Shown here in pieces: positions 43,604 through 52,632 of a DNA stretch of 64,000 nt. The position numbers and the translations under genes were made by a program. The stretch comes from Sphingobacteriales bacterium 44-15 (GTDB lineage Bacteria; Bacteroidota; Bacteroidia; Chitinophagales; Chitinophagaceae): contig MKWG01000002.1 of assembly GCA_001899685.1 (NCBI GenBank), forward strand, positions 291,953 through 355,952, written 5' to 3'. The notes beneath the pieces are model-generated. The model did not search any database. It was given only the letters and a program-made list of their open reading frames with translations, and was not told the origin of the DNA. The first letter of the stretch is position 1. Every line of letters starts with the position of its first letter.

Positions 43604-44252
43604 ATGAGAGGAAAGAAAATGCAAGCCATTGCCCTAAAAAACCTGAAGCCAGGCCCATAACGATCTCCTTCATGCTATGATCTGAAACAAGCAGCCTTGC
43701 AGTACACACCAGACCTGCTATAAGGATGGCAATAGCTATGGGATAACTGATGAATGCAGAAGAGGTAAAAAGCGTCATCACCAACAGCCCTGCCAGTCCT
43801 CCGGCGCCAGTGGCATGCATGCTTATTTTAAAGTAAATATTCGCAACAAAGTCAGTAGACACAGCAAGAAAAATACCTAAAGCCATCTTAGCCATAACAG
43901 GAGGCATTCCCGGCTTATTATTAAAAACATAAAATGTCCAAAAGAAAAAGATCATGGTGATGGAGTAGAGAATAATCCTTTCTTTCTGGGTATTGAGATA
44001 AAGCGATTGGATAAACCCCAGCGCTTTGCATAATAATACGGCAACCAAAGGGAAGAACACGCTGTTAATTATATAGATCAAAACCGTTTGTCCCCTGTCC
44101 TTTGCCCCGATGCCTATAAAGTAATCAGATTGACCATATACAAGGTATATACACATGTACAGCCCCAGTAACAGGGGATGAAACAGCCAGGATATGAGAC
44201 TGGCGGTATACCTGAGCAATGGGGGCGCCGGGATTTGTGTAGTATAACTCAT
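43602..44252 (-). CDS. Polytopic membrane protein, PAP2-like
   Basis: This 216-residue protein has six or so helices. KISMHATGAGGLAG and ARLLVSDHSMKEIVMG resemble the SxH and RxxxxxH parts of PAP2-type phosphatases, but the first KxxxxxxRP motif is not evident, so activity is uncertain. The start codon overlaps the rpoN stop by four bases, so it is translated from the sigma-54 message. Its job is unknown. Confidence 0.7.
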   Translation of the reverse strand: MSYTTQIPAPPLLRYTASLISWLFHPLLLGLYMCIYLVYGQSDYFIGIGAKDRGQTVLIYIINSVFFPLVAVLLCKALGFIQSLYLNTQKERIILYSITMIFFFWTFYVFNNKPGMPPVMAKMALGIFLAVSTDFVANIYFKISMHATGAGGLAGLLVMTLFTSSAFISYPIAIAILIAGLVCTARLLVSDHSMKEIVMGLASGFLGQWLAFSFLS

Positions 44253-45736
44253 AATTGTTTTCTTAGCCTCGCAACGGGAATATTCAGTTGCTCTCTGTAT
44301 TTGGCTACCGTCCTCCGGGCAATATTATATCCTTTCTGCTGCAGCAGGTCGGTCAGCCTTTCATCGCTCAGCGGTTTTTTCTTACTTTCTCCTTCCACCA
44401 TGTCGCTTAATATCTTTTTCACTTCTCTTGTAGATACCTCTTCACCGCTTTCGGTGCTCAGCGATTCGCTGAAGAAGAATTTAAGGCGGTAAGTGCCAAA
44501 TTCTGTTTGCACAAATTTGCTGTTTGCCACACGGCTCACCGTAGAGATATCCAGCCCTGTCCGTTCGGCAATGTCTTTCAGGATCATTGGCTTCAGTGTT
44601 GTTTCATCGCCGGTGAGGAAAAAATCGTGCTGGTAATCCATAATAGAGTGCATGGTGGCATACAGGGTATGCTGCCGCTGCTTTATGGCGTCAATGAACC
44701 ATTTTGCAGCATCAATCTTTTGTTTAATAAACAGTACCGCTTCCTTCTGCCGTTTATCTTTTTTGCTTCCTTTATCATAATCCCGCAGCATATCCTTATA
44801 CCCTTCACTGATACGGAGATCAGGGGCGTTTTTGGAGTTAAGCGTCAGCTCCAGCACATTGTTGTTGTTATGAATAAAGAAGTCGGGAATAATATAGCTT
44901 TCCGCTTTGTTTACCTCCCCGATATTACCTCCTGGCTTTGGGTTTAGCCGTATGATCTGGTTGATCGCGTTTTTAAGATCTTCATCAGTGAGGTTTAAGC
45001 CCCTTTGTATTTTCTCATAGTGTTTTTTGGTAAACTCATCAAAGTATTTGGATAAGATATTGATGGTCATTGCTACTTCTCCGCCTTCATCGCCTTTCCT
45101 TTTCAGTTGAAGCAGGAGGCATTCCCGCAGATCCCTTGCGCAGATGCCCGGCGGGTCAAATTGCTGGATCTCCTTCACGAGGCTCCCTATCTCTTCTTCG
45201 GTTGCCGATATATTCTGGCGGAAAGCAAGATCGTCTGCTATGGCGCCAAAATCCCTTCTGAGATACCCGTCATCATCTATGCTGCCAACAATATGTTCTG
45301 CTATCTTTTTTTGCCTGTCGTCCAGATTAAGCATGCTGAGCTGGTCAAGCAGCAGCTCGTGGAAGGTTCTTTCTATTTTAAAAGGGAGGGTCTGTTTTTC
45401 ATCTATTTCAGGATAATTGTCGTCTTTAAGCTTATAATCTGCAATATCGTCTTCGTCGCTTACATATTCGCTGATGTCAATATTATCATATTCATCCTCG
45501 CTGCCATCATTCTCAAACTCTTCATCATCTGCCCCCGCATTATCAAAATCTTCATTATCCATTTCCCCTTCCTCATGTGTTTCTTCTGCTGTTTCCAGGG
45601 CGGGGTTTTCTTCCATCTCCTCTTTGATCCTTTCTTCAAGATTGGCCGTAGGCACCTGCAGCAATTTCATGAGCTGAATTTGCTGTGGCGACAGTTTCTG
45701 TAGTAGCTTTTGCTGTAAACTTTGACTCAGGGCCAT
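44249..45736 (-). CDS. rpoN: RNA polymerase sigma-54 factor
   Basis: This 495-residue protein has a glutamine-rich activator-binding region I (QSLQQKLLQKLSPQQIQLMK), an acidic linker (about 45-110), a core-binding domain with FDPPGICARDLRECLLLQLK, and a C-terminal DNA-binding domain. The RpoN box ARRTVAKYRE is near the end. Sigma-54 directs transcription from -24/-12 promoters with AAA+ activators; no such activator is encoded in this window. The downstream membrane-protein gene overlaps by four bases. Confidence 0.97.
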   Translation of the reverse strand: MALSQSLQQKLLQKLSPQQIQLMKLLQVPTANLEERIKEEMEENPALETAEETHEEGEMDNEDFDNAGADDEEFENDGSEDEYDNIDISEYVSDEDDIADYKLKDDNYPEIDEKQTLPFKIERTFHELLLDQLSMLNLDDRQKKIAEHIVGSIDDDGYLRRDFGAIADDLAFRQNISATEEEIGSLVKEIQQFDPPGICARDLRECLLLQLKRKGDEGGEVAMTINILSKYFDEFTKKHYEKIQRGLNLTDEDLKNAINQIIRLNPKPGGNIGEVNKAESYIIPDFFIHNNNNVLELTLNSKNAPDLRISEGYKDMLRDYDKGSKKDKRQKEAVLFIKQKIDAAKWFIDAIKQRQHTLYATMHSIMDYQHDFFLTGDETTLKPMILKDIAERTGLDISTVSRVANSKFVQTEFGTYRLKFFFSESLSTESGEEVSTREVKKILSDMVEGESKKKPLSDERLTDLLQQKGYNIARRTVAKYREQLNIPVARLRKQL

Positions 45737-45956
45737 AGTTGAGATAAATATTGTTTAATGAGGCCAGCAGGATCATTTCATAAAAAAGGGCGGCTTGCCA
45801 CAAAAATCAGGCCGCAATTTAATTAAATCAATTTATGTCTGGGAATATTCTGGATTTTATTGTCCCCCTTAACAAAACTTTATTGATTATACCGTGTTTA
45901 TACTGCTATATGTTGGGTAAATACCAAAAAATAAGAGCGGGTATATTTTACGACAC

Positions 45957-45964
45957 TAAATTTG
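45957..45964 (+). promoter_or_regulatory. -7 promoter box of the REC-Hpt gene
   Basis: TAAATTTG is perfect; transcription would start near 45970 with a leader of about 45 bases. The rest of the 45737-46014 gap is AT-rich and holds no gene that I can see. Confidence 0.4.
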
Positions 45965-46014
45965 CAGCGCAATCGTTTTAAATTAAGTAAGCTTACCTGT
46001 AATAAACCATATTT

Positions 46015-46785
46015 ATGCTTAGCAAAGCACTGAAAGATATATCAATATTGCTTGTTGAAGATAATGAGATGAATACTTTGCTGGCTTCAGCCATACTTCA
46101 ACGTACCGGCGCAATCATTACGGAAGCAGCCAATGGGATGGAAGCCATAGACTTTCTTAAAAAAAGAGCATTTAATGTGGTGTTGATGGATCTGCATCTC
46201 CCGGTAATGAATGGCTTTGATACTACGCGGTATATCCGTGAGAACCTCAGGCTCGAAGTGCCGGTAATAGCTATTACTGCGAATGTTATCAACGGAGAAG
46301 AATCAAAATGCCTGGAAGCCGGAATGAATGGCTTTATTTCTAAACCTTATACAGAAAAAGACCTGCTCGAAAAAATACAGGGGACCATTAATATAGCAGA
46401 AGGCAGCAGGATAGAAGCCGCCCCGGAACCAAATGCAGAAAGCGCTGATTTGTATAGCATTTCAACGCTTGAAAATGTTTGCAAGGGCAATCGCAGCATG
46501 ATCGCCGATATGCTGAAAGCATTTATTAAACAGGTGCCGGTAACTGTGAAGGATATAAAGGCGGCATACCTGGCAAAGGATTTTCAGTCCATATACGCTG
46601 CAGCTCACAACATTAAACCTAATATAGATACTCTCGGGATCAACTCCCTTAAAGAAAATATCAGGCAGATAGAATCTTTTGCCACCCGGGGGAAAAACGG
46701 TAGTGAGCTCCTGCACCTGATCACCGTGCTGGATACTACCCTGTTTAACGTAGTGGAGCAGCTTAAAGAAAAGGAACTGGCATAA
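46015..46785 (+). CDS. Response regulator with C-terminal Hpt domain
   Basis: This 256-residue protein has a receiver domain (about 8-125) with LLVEDNEMNTLLAS, phospho-acceptor Asp in VVLMDLHLPVMNG and Lys in FISKPYTEKD. An Hpt domain (about 155-250) has the phospho-transfer His in AAHNIKPNIDTLG. This is the receiver plus Hpt arrangement of phosphorelay proteins, here without a kinase. No hybrid kinase lies nearby. It converges on the GHL10 gene with four bases between stops. Confidence 0.9.
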   Translation: MLSKALKDISILLVEDNEMNTLLASAILQRTGAIITEAANGMEAIDFLKKRAFNVVLMDLHLPVMNGFDTTRYIRENLRLEVPVIAITANVINGEESKCLEAGMNGFISKPYTEKDLLEKIQGTINIAEGSRIEAAPEPNAESADLYSISTLENVCKGNRSMIADMLKAFIKQVPVTVKDIKAAYLAKDFQSIYAAAHNIKPNIDTLGINSLKENIRQIESFATRGKNGSELLHLITVLDTTLFNVVEQLKEKELA

Positions 46786-46789
46786 CTGA

Positions 46790-48355
46790 TCATTCCACTA
46801 TTACCCAGTCTTTCTTTGCATCAGACCATTGTACTTTTTGCAATATATTCAGCTCACTTTCCATATTAGCGTTATCTACTGAAGTTATCCCGATATAAAA
46901 GCTTTTTTGTGAAGAGTTTTTATGTATCAGGTCTTCAGGGCTGAATGATACCGTCATAGTATCTGAACTGTACGGAAAAATGATATCAGGAGCAAGGTTA
47001 CTGATATCAATACTGTCTACCGAAGGGAAAGCATATAATGCAAATTTCCTGATCTTTTTTTCCTGCTCTATATTAACCAGGTTTATTTTTACCAGGGAGG
47101 TGCGGCCTGATCTCTCTGTAAATATCCCGGCAACAACAGGAGGCGTTGGTTGTATACTGTCTATCCAGTGCATAGGAGGTAAAAGCGCCGGGTATTTATA
47201 GTAATGTTCTTTGAGACTGTCGCTCCATCCATTGACGTTCCCCAAAAAAGCTTTGCTGCTGAAATATACCTGTCCCTGTATGGTGGGGTATTGCCGCGTG
47301 TCTTCTATCTGCCTTGGGATGATATCTTTATCCCTCCAGCGTGTGTTCGATCCGGCTTTATAAATGCCCAGCCCTATATAGCACTGGCGGCCGAAGCAGT
47401 TTTTGCTCCACCAGTCTACCAGCACTTCATAGGGTGCGGCTTTGTGTCCGTGCTCCCAGTACAATTGCGGTACCACATAATCAATATACCCGTTCCTGAG
47501 CCAGAGCAGAATGTCGGCATAGAGATCATCGTAATTGGTTTGCCCCGCTTTCGTGTCGCTTCCGAGGCTGTCCTGCGATTTATTCCTCCATACGCCAAAC
47601 GGGCTGATGCCAAACCTGCATTCCGGTTTTTCTTCTTTGATGGCCCTGCTCAGTTTGGCTATAATAGAGTCTACATTGCTCCTCCGCCAGTCATCCCTGT
47701 TCATTCCTGCATTATATTGTGCAAAGCTTTTATCATCAGGAAATTCCTTTCCCGCAATGCGGTAAGGGTAGAAATAGTCGTCGAAGTGAAGCGCATCCAC
47801 ATCATAGCGGCGTACTATATCCCTGATCACTTTAACTACAAATTCCTGTCCCTGCGGGTTGCCGGGGTCAAAATACCTTTTACCGCCGTAGGCGAGAAAC
47901 CATTCAGGATGCACTTTTGTAATATGTGTTGGTGCAATGGAAGATTTCCCGATCTGGAATTCTGCACGGTAAGGATTGCACCAGGCATGAAACTCCATCC
48001 CCCGCTTATGCGTTTCAGTGATCATGAATTCGAGAGGATCATAGTAAGGAAAAGGCGGCCGCCCCTGCTTCCCGGTAAGCCATTCACTCCAGGGTTCATA
48101 CGGCGAAGGATAAAAAGCATCCGTAGCGGGCCTGATCTGAACGATGACGGCATTCATTCCCTTGCTTTGCAAAGTATCCAGCAGGCGGATAAATTCTGCC
48201 TTTTGGCTCACGGCATCGTAATTGCCTCTCGAAGGCCAATCTATATTATCAACCGTAGCTATCCATGCGGCACGGAACTCATATTTAGGATATTGACCAA
48301 AGCAAAAAGTGCTGCAGAAAAATACGCTCAGCAGTAAAATAGATAAAATTCTCAT
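46790..48355 (-). CDS. Family 10 glycosyl hydrolase-like protein (GHL10)
   Basis: This secreted protein of about 521 residues has a signal peptide (MRILSILLLSVFFCSTFCFG) and a GHL10 TIM barrel: EFRAAWIATVDNIDWPSRG, MNAVIVQIRPATDAFYPS, FHAWCNPYRAEFQ, VDALHFDDYFYPY and GISPFGVWRN. A C-terminal Ig-like region of about 110 residues follows. The family cleaves glycans, sometimes peptidoglycan-related ones. Starts at 48361 or 48391 are possible; 48355 gives the signal peptide directly. A repeat lies upstream. Confidence 0.88.
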   Translation of the reverse strand: MRILSILLLSVFFCSTFCFGQYPKYEFRAAWIATVDNIDWPSRGNYDAVSQKAEFIRLLDTLQSKGMNAVIVQIRPATDAFYPSPYEPWSEWLTGKQGRPPFPYYDPLEFMITETHKRGMEFHAWCNPYRAEFQIGKSSIAPTHITKVHPEWFLAYGGKRYFDPGNPQGQEFVVKVIRDIVRRYDVDALHFDDYFYPYRIAGKEFPDDKSFAQYNAGMNRDDWRRSNVDSIIAKLSRAIKEEKPECRFGISPFGVWRNKSQDSLGSDTKAGQTNYDDLYADILLWLRNGYIDYVVPQLYWEHGHKAAPYEVLVDWWSKNCFGRQCYIGLGIYKAGSNTRWRDKDIIPRQIEDTRQYPTIQGQVYFSSKAFLGNVNGWSDSLKEHYYKYPALLPPMHWIDSIQPTPPVVAGIFTERSGRTSLVKINLVNIEQEKKIRKFALYAFPSVDSIDISNLAPDIIFPYSSDTMTVSFSPEDLIHKNSSQKSFYIGITSVDNANMESELNILQKVQWSDAKKDWVIVE

Positions 48356-48361
48356 GATCAT

Positions 48362-48538
48362 GTTTAAGTTACAGGTTTCAGGTTTCAGCAATGGGCTATG
48401 AGCAATGAGCTATGAGCCTTCAGCAGTAGGCGGCCAGCCTTTTAGCTATGAGCGCCGGTTTGCAGCGTCCAAAGCCCATTGCCCATAGCTGACAGCCATA
48501 CTCACCTCTCACTATTGCCCATTCACCAAACCATGAAG
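48362..48538. repeat. Inverted-repeat element rich in CTATGAGC words, copy 6 (divergent type)
   Basis: GGCTATGAGCAATGAGCTAT, GAGCC and TTTAGCTATGAGC on the left face AGCCCATTGCCCATAGCTG and CTCACCTCTCACTATTGCCC on the right. It belongs to the same style as the GTGA elements but with other words mixed in. It separates the GHL10 and MarR genes. Confidence 0.55.
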
Positions 48539-48543
48539 ATACA

Positions 48544-48999
48544 TCAATCAGGCTTTCTGATCTTATCCAGCAGTATATTAAGGGTCTTTACTTCATCTTC
48601 TGAAAGTGCGCCAAGGGTGGCATCCATTTCAGCATTTTTTGCATCAAGCCGTTGCAGCAGCTTCAGACCGGTATCTGTAATAGAAATATCCACCAGTCTT
48701 TTATCGCTTGTGCAGGTTTTCTTGCCTGCCAGCCCTTTTAATACAAGACGGTCAACAATACGGCTGGTATCGCTCATCCTGTCGAGCATTCTTTCCCTTA
48801 TTTGCAGTGTGGATATGGGCCGGGGAGCGGACCCGCGAAGTATGCGGAGTATATTGAATTGCTGGGGAGTAATATTTTCAGCATCAAAGAGGGCTTTCTG
48901 TCTTTCCATCACCCAGTTGTAGGTGTAAATGATGTTGATGCTGGCTTTGTGGTGTTCGTTCCTGAATTTAGCCTGTTTGATATCCTGCTCTAATGACAT
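48544..48999 (-). CDS. MarR family transcriptional regulator
   Basis: This 151-residue protein has the MarR winged helix: ITPQQFNILRILRGSAP, STLQIRERMLDRMSDTSRIV (recognition helix region) and LVLKGLAGKKTCTSDKRLVDI with the wing. MarR dimers usually repress neighbouring genes. It is divergent from the aminotransferase; its -7 box lies inside the shared 50-bp gap, so mutual control is likely. The ligand is unknown. Confidence 0.92.
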   Translation of the reverse strand: MSLEQDIKQAKFRNEHHKASINIIYTYNWVMERQKALFDAENITPQQFNILRILRGSAPRPISTLQIRERMLDRMSDTSRIVDRLVLKGLAGKKTCTSDKRLVDISITDTGLKLLQRLDAKNAEMDATLGALSEDEVKTLNILLDKIRKPD

Positions 49000-49008
49000 T
49001 AGGTGCTG

Positions 49009-49043
49009 TTTGACACAAAAGTAATTTTTTCAAAGTAATTTTG
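49009..49043 (+). promoter_or_regulatory. Promoter of the aminotransferase gene
   Basis: TTTG at 49009-49012 and perfect TAATTTTG at 49036-49043 (23-bp spacer). The -7 box ends six bases before ATG 49050, so the mRNA should be leaderless, and the TTG start at 49041 is excluded. Confidence 0.5.
49016..49023 (-). promoter_or_regulatory. -7 promoter box of the MarR gene
   Basis: The minus strand reads TACTTTTG, perfect TAnnTTTG; the predicted start is near 49010, about 11 bases from the ATG. It lies inside the opposing promoter, between its -33 and -7 elements. Confidence 0.5.
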
Positions 49044-49049
49044 CTCATT

Positions 49050-50360
49050 ATGTCCCATATAGCACAAAAGGGTAAAAGTGATGCCGGCTTGTTACCTCAA
49101 CATGGCGCGCTTTCAACCCTTGCCGAAACATTGATAGGCTCCGAGATCATTAAGCTTAGCGGTGAAATAAGAGAAAAGCTGCGCCAGGGTGAAAAGATAT
49201 ATAATTTCACTATTGGTGATTTTGATCCTGCCATTTTCCCTATACCCAAAGCGCTTGAAGAAGAGATCATAAAGGCTTACAGGAGCCACTTTACTAACTA
49301 TCCCGCAGCCGAAGGAAATGCCGATCTCCGTGAGTCAATAGCTGCATTTATAAGTGAAAAAGAAGGGATTAAATATGCCCCTAATGAGATATTGGTGGCT
49401 TCCGGGGGAAGACCGCTTATATACGGCTTCTTCAGAACTGTTGCCGACAAAGGGGATAAGATAATATACGCGGTCCCTTCATGGAACAATAACCATTATA
49501 CTCATTTTGTGGAAGGAGTGCATTGCGAAGTGCAGGCAACGCCGCAAAATAATTTTATGCCGCTCGCTGAAGATATCCAGCCCTATCTCAGCGAAGCGGT
49601 TATCCTGGCCCTCTGTTCACCGCAAAACCCTACCGGCACAACCTTCCGGAAAGAAACGCTTGAAAGTATATGCGATATGGTGATAGAGGAGAACAGAAGA
49701 CGCGGCCCGGGCAAAAAGAAGCTATATGTATTGTACGACCAGATGTACTGGCAGCTCACCTACGGCAACATTTCTCATTACGATCCTGTGTCGCTGCAAC
49801 CTGAAATGAAGGAGTATACCGTATATATAGACGCTATCAGCAAATGCTTCGCTGCCACCGGCGTTCGTGTAGGATGGGCGTTGGGTCCTGAAGCGATCAT
49901 CAGCAAAATGAAAGCTATTCTTTCCCATATAGGCGCCTGGGCGCCTATGGCTGAGCAAAAAGCCGTAGCTACATTTTTACAGCAACGGGAAGCTGTTGAT
50001 AGTTTCCTGCAGCATTTTAAGAGCGAGGTATCGCTGCGGCTCAATAAGATCTATGAAGGGTTTATGGAACTGAAAGCACAGGGACTGCCGGTAAATGCTA
50101 TTGCCCCCGAAGCTGCCATCTATCTTACCATACAGGTAGATGCCGTAGGGAAAATAACAGCGGGGGGAACGCCTCTCCGTGAACAGAAGGATGTTACGGC
50201 CTACCTGCTGAATGAGGCCGGACTGGCAGTGGTGCCTTTCTATGCATTTGGCGCTCCTGAAAATTCAAGCTGGTACCGTTTGAGTGTGGGCACCTGTAAA
50301 AAAGAGGAAATAAATGATATGCTCAATGCGTTAAGAAATGCGCTGCGTGTACTGAAATAG
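49050..50360 (+). CDS. Pyridoxal-phosphate aminotransferase, class I/II
   Basis: This 436-residue fold-type I enzyme contains FTIGDFDPAIFPIP, LVASGGRPLIYGFF (PLP phosphate region), ALCSPQNPTGTTF, LYDQMYWQL and the PLP lysine in DAISKCFAATGVRVGWALGP. It belongs to the aspartate-aminotransferase-like group. The start is 49050 because the TTG at 49041 lies in the promoter. The divergent MarR regulator may control it. The amino-acid specificity is unknown. Confidence 0.9.
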   Translation: MSHIAQKGKSDAGLLPQHGALSTLAETLIGSEIIKLSGEIREKLRQGEKIYNFTIGDFDPAIFPIPKALEEEIIKAYRSHFTNYPAAEGNADLRESIAAFISEKEGIKYAPNEILVASGGRPLIYGFFRTVADKGDKIIYAVPSWNNNHYTHFVEGVHCEVQATPQNNFMPLAEDIQPYLSEAVILALCSPQNPTGTTFRKETLESICDMVIEENRRRGPGKKKLYVLYDQMYWQLTYGNISHYDPVSLQPEMKEYTVYIDAISKCFAATGVRVGWALGPEAIISKMKAILSHIGAWAPMAEQKAVATFLQQREAVDSFLQHFKSEVSLRLNKIYEGFMELKAQGLPVNAIAPEAAIYLTIQVDAVGKITAGGTPLREQKDVTAYLLNEAGLAVVPFYAFGAPENSSWYRLSVGTCKKEEINDMLNALRNALRVLK

Positions 50361-50395
50361 CGGCTAAATACTCCATAAAAAAAATAAATGATCTT

Positions 50396-51100
50396 ATGAA
50401 AAATATAATGAAGTACAGCTTTATTGGTTTGCTGATCTTTTCTTTAACTGCCTGCGAAACGGCGCAACAGGTATTGTCGGGCATGAATACAGGGAATGGC
50501 GCATTGTCCACTTCTGAAATAGCCGCCGGTTTAAAAGAAGCATTAACTATCGGCACGCAGAACAGCAGCAACAGGCTTTCGGCCGTAGATGGATTTTTTG
50601 GCAATGCAGCCATTAAGATCCTTATGCCGGAAGAAGCTAAAAAAGTAGAAAGCGCCTTAAGAAATATCGGGCTGGGCAGCCTGGTAGATAAAGCGGTGCT
50701 ATCCATAAACCGTGCAGCGGAAGAAGCCTCCAGGTCGGCAGCGCCTATTTTTGTAAATGCCATCAAAGAAATGACCATTACAGATGCAGTGGGCATCCTG
50801 AAAGGAAGTGATTATGCCGCTACCGACTATTTCAAAAGTAAAACCACCACTGCGCTCAGCAATGCTTTCCGCCCCGTAATTGAAAAAGCCTTAGCTAAAA
50901 CAGACGCTACCAAATACTGGGGAGATGTTTTCAGCGCCTACAATAAGTTTGCGGCGAAGCCTGTAAATACAGATCTTACGGGATATGTGACAGAGAAATC
51001 TATCAATGGTATTTTTTATGAAGTAGGGCTGGAAGAGCAAAAGATCAGGAAAGATCCCGCAGCAAGAGTTACGGAACTACTGAAAAAAGTATTTGGCTGA
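50396..51100 (+). CDS. DUF4197 lipoprotein
   Basis: This 234-residue protein has a lipoprotein leader ending FSLTAC (lipidated Cys near residue 20). The DUF4197 body includes EIAAGLKEALTIGTQNSSNR, AIKILMPEEAKKVES, LNRAAEEAS-like INRAAEEASRSAAPIFVNAI and FYEVGLEEQKIRKDPAARVT. Family function is unknown. It is likely on the inner face of the outer membrane. The GH125 gene follows after 42 bases. Confidence 0.92.
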   Translation: MKNIMKYSFIGLLIFSLTACETAQQVLSGMNTGNGALSTSEIAAGLKEALTIGTQNSSNRLSAVDGFFGNAAIKILMPEEAKKVESALRNIGLGSLVDKAVLSINRAAEEASRSAAPIFVNAIKEMTITDAVGILKGSDYAATDYFKSKTTTALSNAFRPVIEKALAKTDATKYWGDVFSAYNKFAAKPVNTDLTGYVTEKSINGIFYEVGLEEQKIRKDPAARVTELLKKVFG

Positions 51101-51142
51101 TAAATGCTTTGTGTAATTTCACATCAACAGAAATTACAAAGC

Positions 51143-52558
51143 ATGCAACGCCGGACATTTATCCGCCATACCACAATGGCATCTGCCGCTTTAGCGGTAT
51201 CTTCTCCTTACGTTTTTAACAAGCCGGATTTCCCGGTAGTACGCATACCCGAAGCAGACAGGAAATTCAGGAGCACTGCAGTGGAAAAGATCATAGCGGA
51301 AGTAAAAAAGAAAGCCGGTAATAAAGAAATTGCCTGGCTGTTTGAGAATTGTTTTCCCAATACACTCGATACCACAGTGGAATATAAGGTGAAAGATGGC
51401 CGCCCGGATACTTTTGTAATCACAGGCGATATTCATGCCATGTGGCTAAGAGACAGTACCGCACAGGTTTGGCCTTATATGTCCCTTATGAAAGAAGACG
51501 CAGCGCTTCAGCAATTGATCGCAGGAGTGATCAGCAGGCAGAGCGCCTGTATCAATATTGACCCTTATGCTAATGCTTTTAACGATGGTCCCACAGGCAG
51601 CGAATGGGAAAAAGACCATACTGCCATGAAGCCGGAGCTGCACGAGCGTAAATGGGAGATTGATTCGCTTTGCTATCCTGTAAGGCTGAGCTATCATTAC
51701 TGGAAGATCACAGGCGATGTCTCGCCGTTTGATGCCGGTTGGCGGCAGGCAATGCAGGCAGTAGTGAAAACATTCAGGGAGCAGCAGCGAAAAACAGACA
51801 GGGGACCTTATACATTTGGCCGCACTACTTCCTGGTCAACGGATACTGTTCCTGGCAACGGTTATGGCAATCCCGTCAAACCGGTGGGGCTGATAGTTTC
51901 CATTTTCCGTCCTTCAGACGATGCTACGATCTACCCTTTCCTGGTGCCCTCTAATTTCTTTGCCGTGGCTTCGCTGAAACAGCTTGCAGAAATGGCGAAG
52001 GTGATCATGAAAGACGATGCCTTTGCCGCAGAATGTAAGGCTTTTGCCACAGAAGTTGAACAGGCGCTCCTTAAATATGCCGTTACAGAGCGGCAAGGCT
52101 TTGGCAGGGTATACGCTTATGAAGTAGATGGTTTTGGGAACCAGTTGTGCATGGACGACAGCAATGTGCCCAGTCTTCTGGCGCTGCCTTACTTTAGCGG
52201 GGTAAAAGCCTCTGACCCGGTGTACAGGAATACCAGACGGTTGATACTGAGCAGTTCCAATCCATATTTTTTCAGCGGTAAGGCAGGAGAAGGGATCGGG
52301 AGCCCTCATACCCTGGTGGACAATATCTGGCCGATCGGCATTATTATCCGGGCGCTTACCAGCACAGATGATGCTGAAATACGGCATTGCCTGACAATGC
52401 TGCAAAGCACACATGCAGGCACGGGTTTTATGCATGAAAGCTTTAATAAAGATGATGCTTCGAAATTTACCAGAAAATGGTTTGCATGGGCTAATACCAT
52501 CTTTGGCGAGCTTATACTTAAGCTGTACCGCGAAAAGCCTCATTTACTAAATCAGTAA
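51143..52558 (+). CDS. Glycoside hydrolase family 125 (exo-alpha-1,6-mannosidase type)
   Basis: This 471-residue protein starts MQRRTFIRHTTMASAALAVS, a Tat leader. The (alpha/alpha)6 catalytic domain includes TFVITGDIHAMWLRDSTAQV (acidic residue of the active site region), DGPTGSEWEKDHTAMKPELHE-like DHTAMKPELHERKWEIDSL, GRTTSWSTDTVPGNGYGNPV and LCMDDSNVPSLLALPYF. GH125 enzymes trim alpha-1,6-mannose from N-glycan-like substrates. ATG 51143 is chosen to give the Tat leader. It may be cotranscribed with DUF4197. Confidence 0.93.
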   Translation: MQRRTFIRHTTMASAALAVSSPYVFNKPDFPVVRIPEADRKFRSTAVEKIIAEVKKKAGNKEIAWLFENCFPNTLDTTVEYKVKDGRPDTFVITGDIHAMWLRDSTAQVWPYMSLMKEDAALQQLIAGVISRQSACINIDPYANAFNDGPTGSEWEKDHTAMKPELHERKWEIDSLCYPVRLSYHYWKITGDVSPFDAGWRQAMQAVVKTFREQQRKTDRGPYTFGRTTSWSTDTVPGNGYGNPVKPVGLIVSIFRPSDDATIYPFLVPSNFFAVASLKQLAEMAKVIMKDDAFAAECKAFATEVEQALLKYAVTERQGFGRVYAYEVDGFGNQLCMDDSNVPSLLALPYFSGVKASDPVYRNTRRLILSSSNPYFFSGKAGEGIGSPHTLVDNIWPIGIIIRALTSTDDAEIRHCLTMLQSTHAGTGFMHESFNKDDASKFTRKWFAWANTIFGELILKLYREKPHLLNQ

Positions 52559-52607
52559 AAAAAGCGCTGCCATGAGCGTTATCATAATAATTGTCGGGCT
52601 ATAGTGC

Positions 52608-52615
52608 TAATTTTG
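52608..52615 (+). promoter_or_regulatory. -7 promoter box of the ferredoxin oxidoreductase gene
   Basis: TAATTTTG is a perfect box; the start would be near 52622, about 11 bases before ATG 52633. This excludes the longer reading from 52591. Confidence 0.45.
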
Positions 52616-52632
52616 CCGGAATTTATTCTAAA

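Noticed and set aside
47204-48337. 377-codon plus-strand frame opposite the GHL10 gene
   Set aside because: It lies entirely antisense to a gene with clear GHL10 motifs and a signal peptide; the composition is that of a shadow frame.
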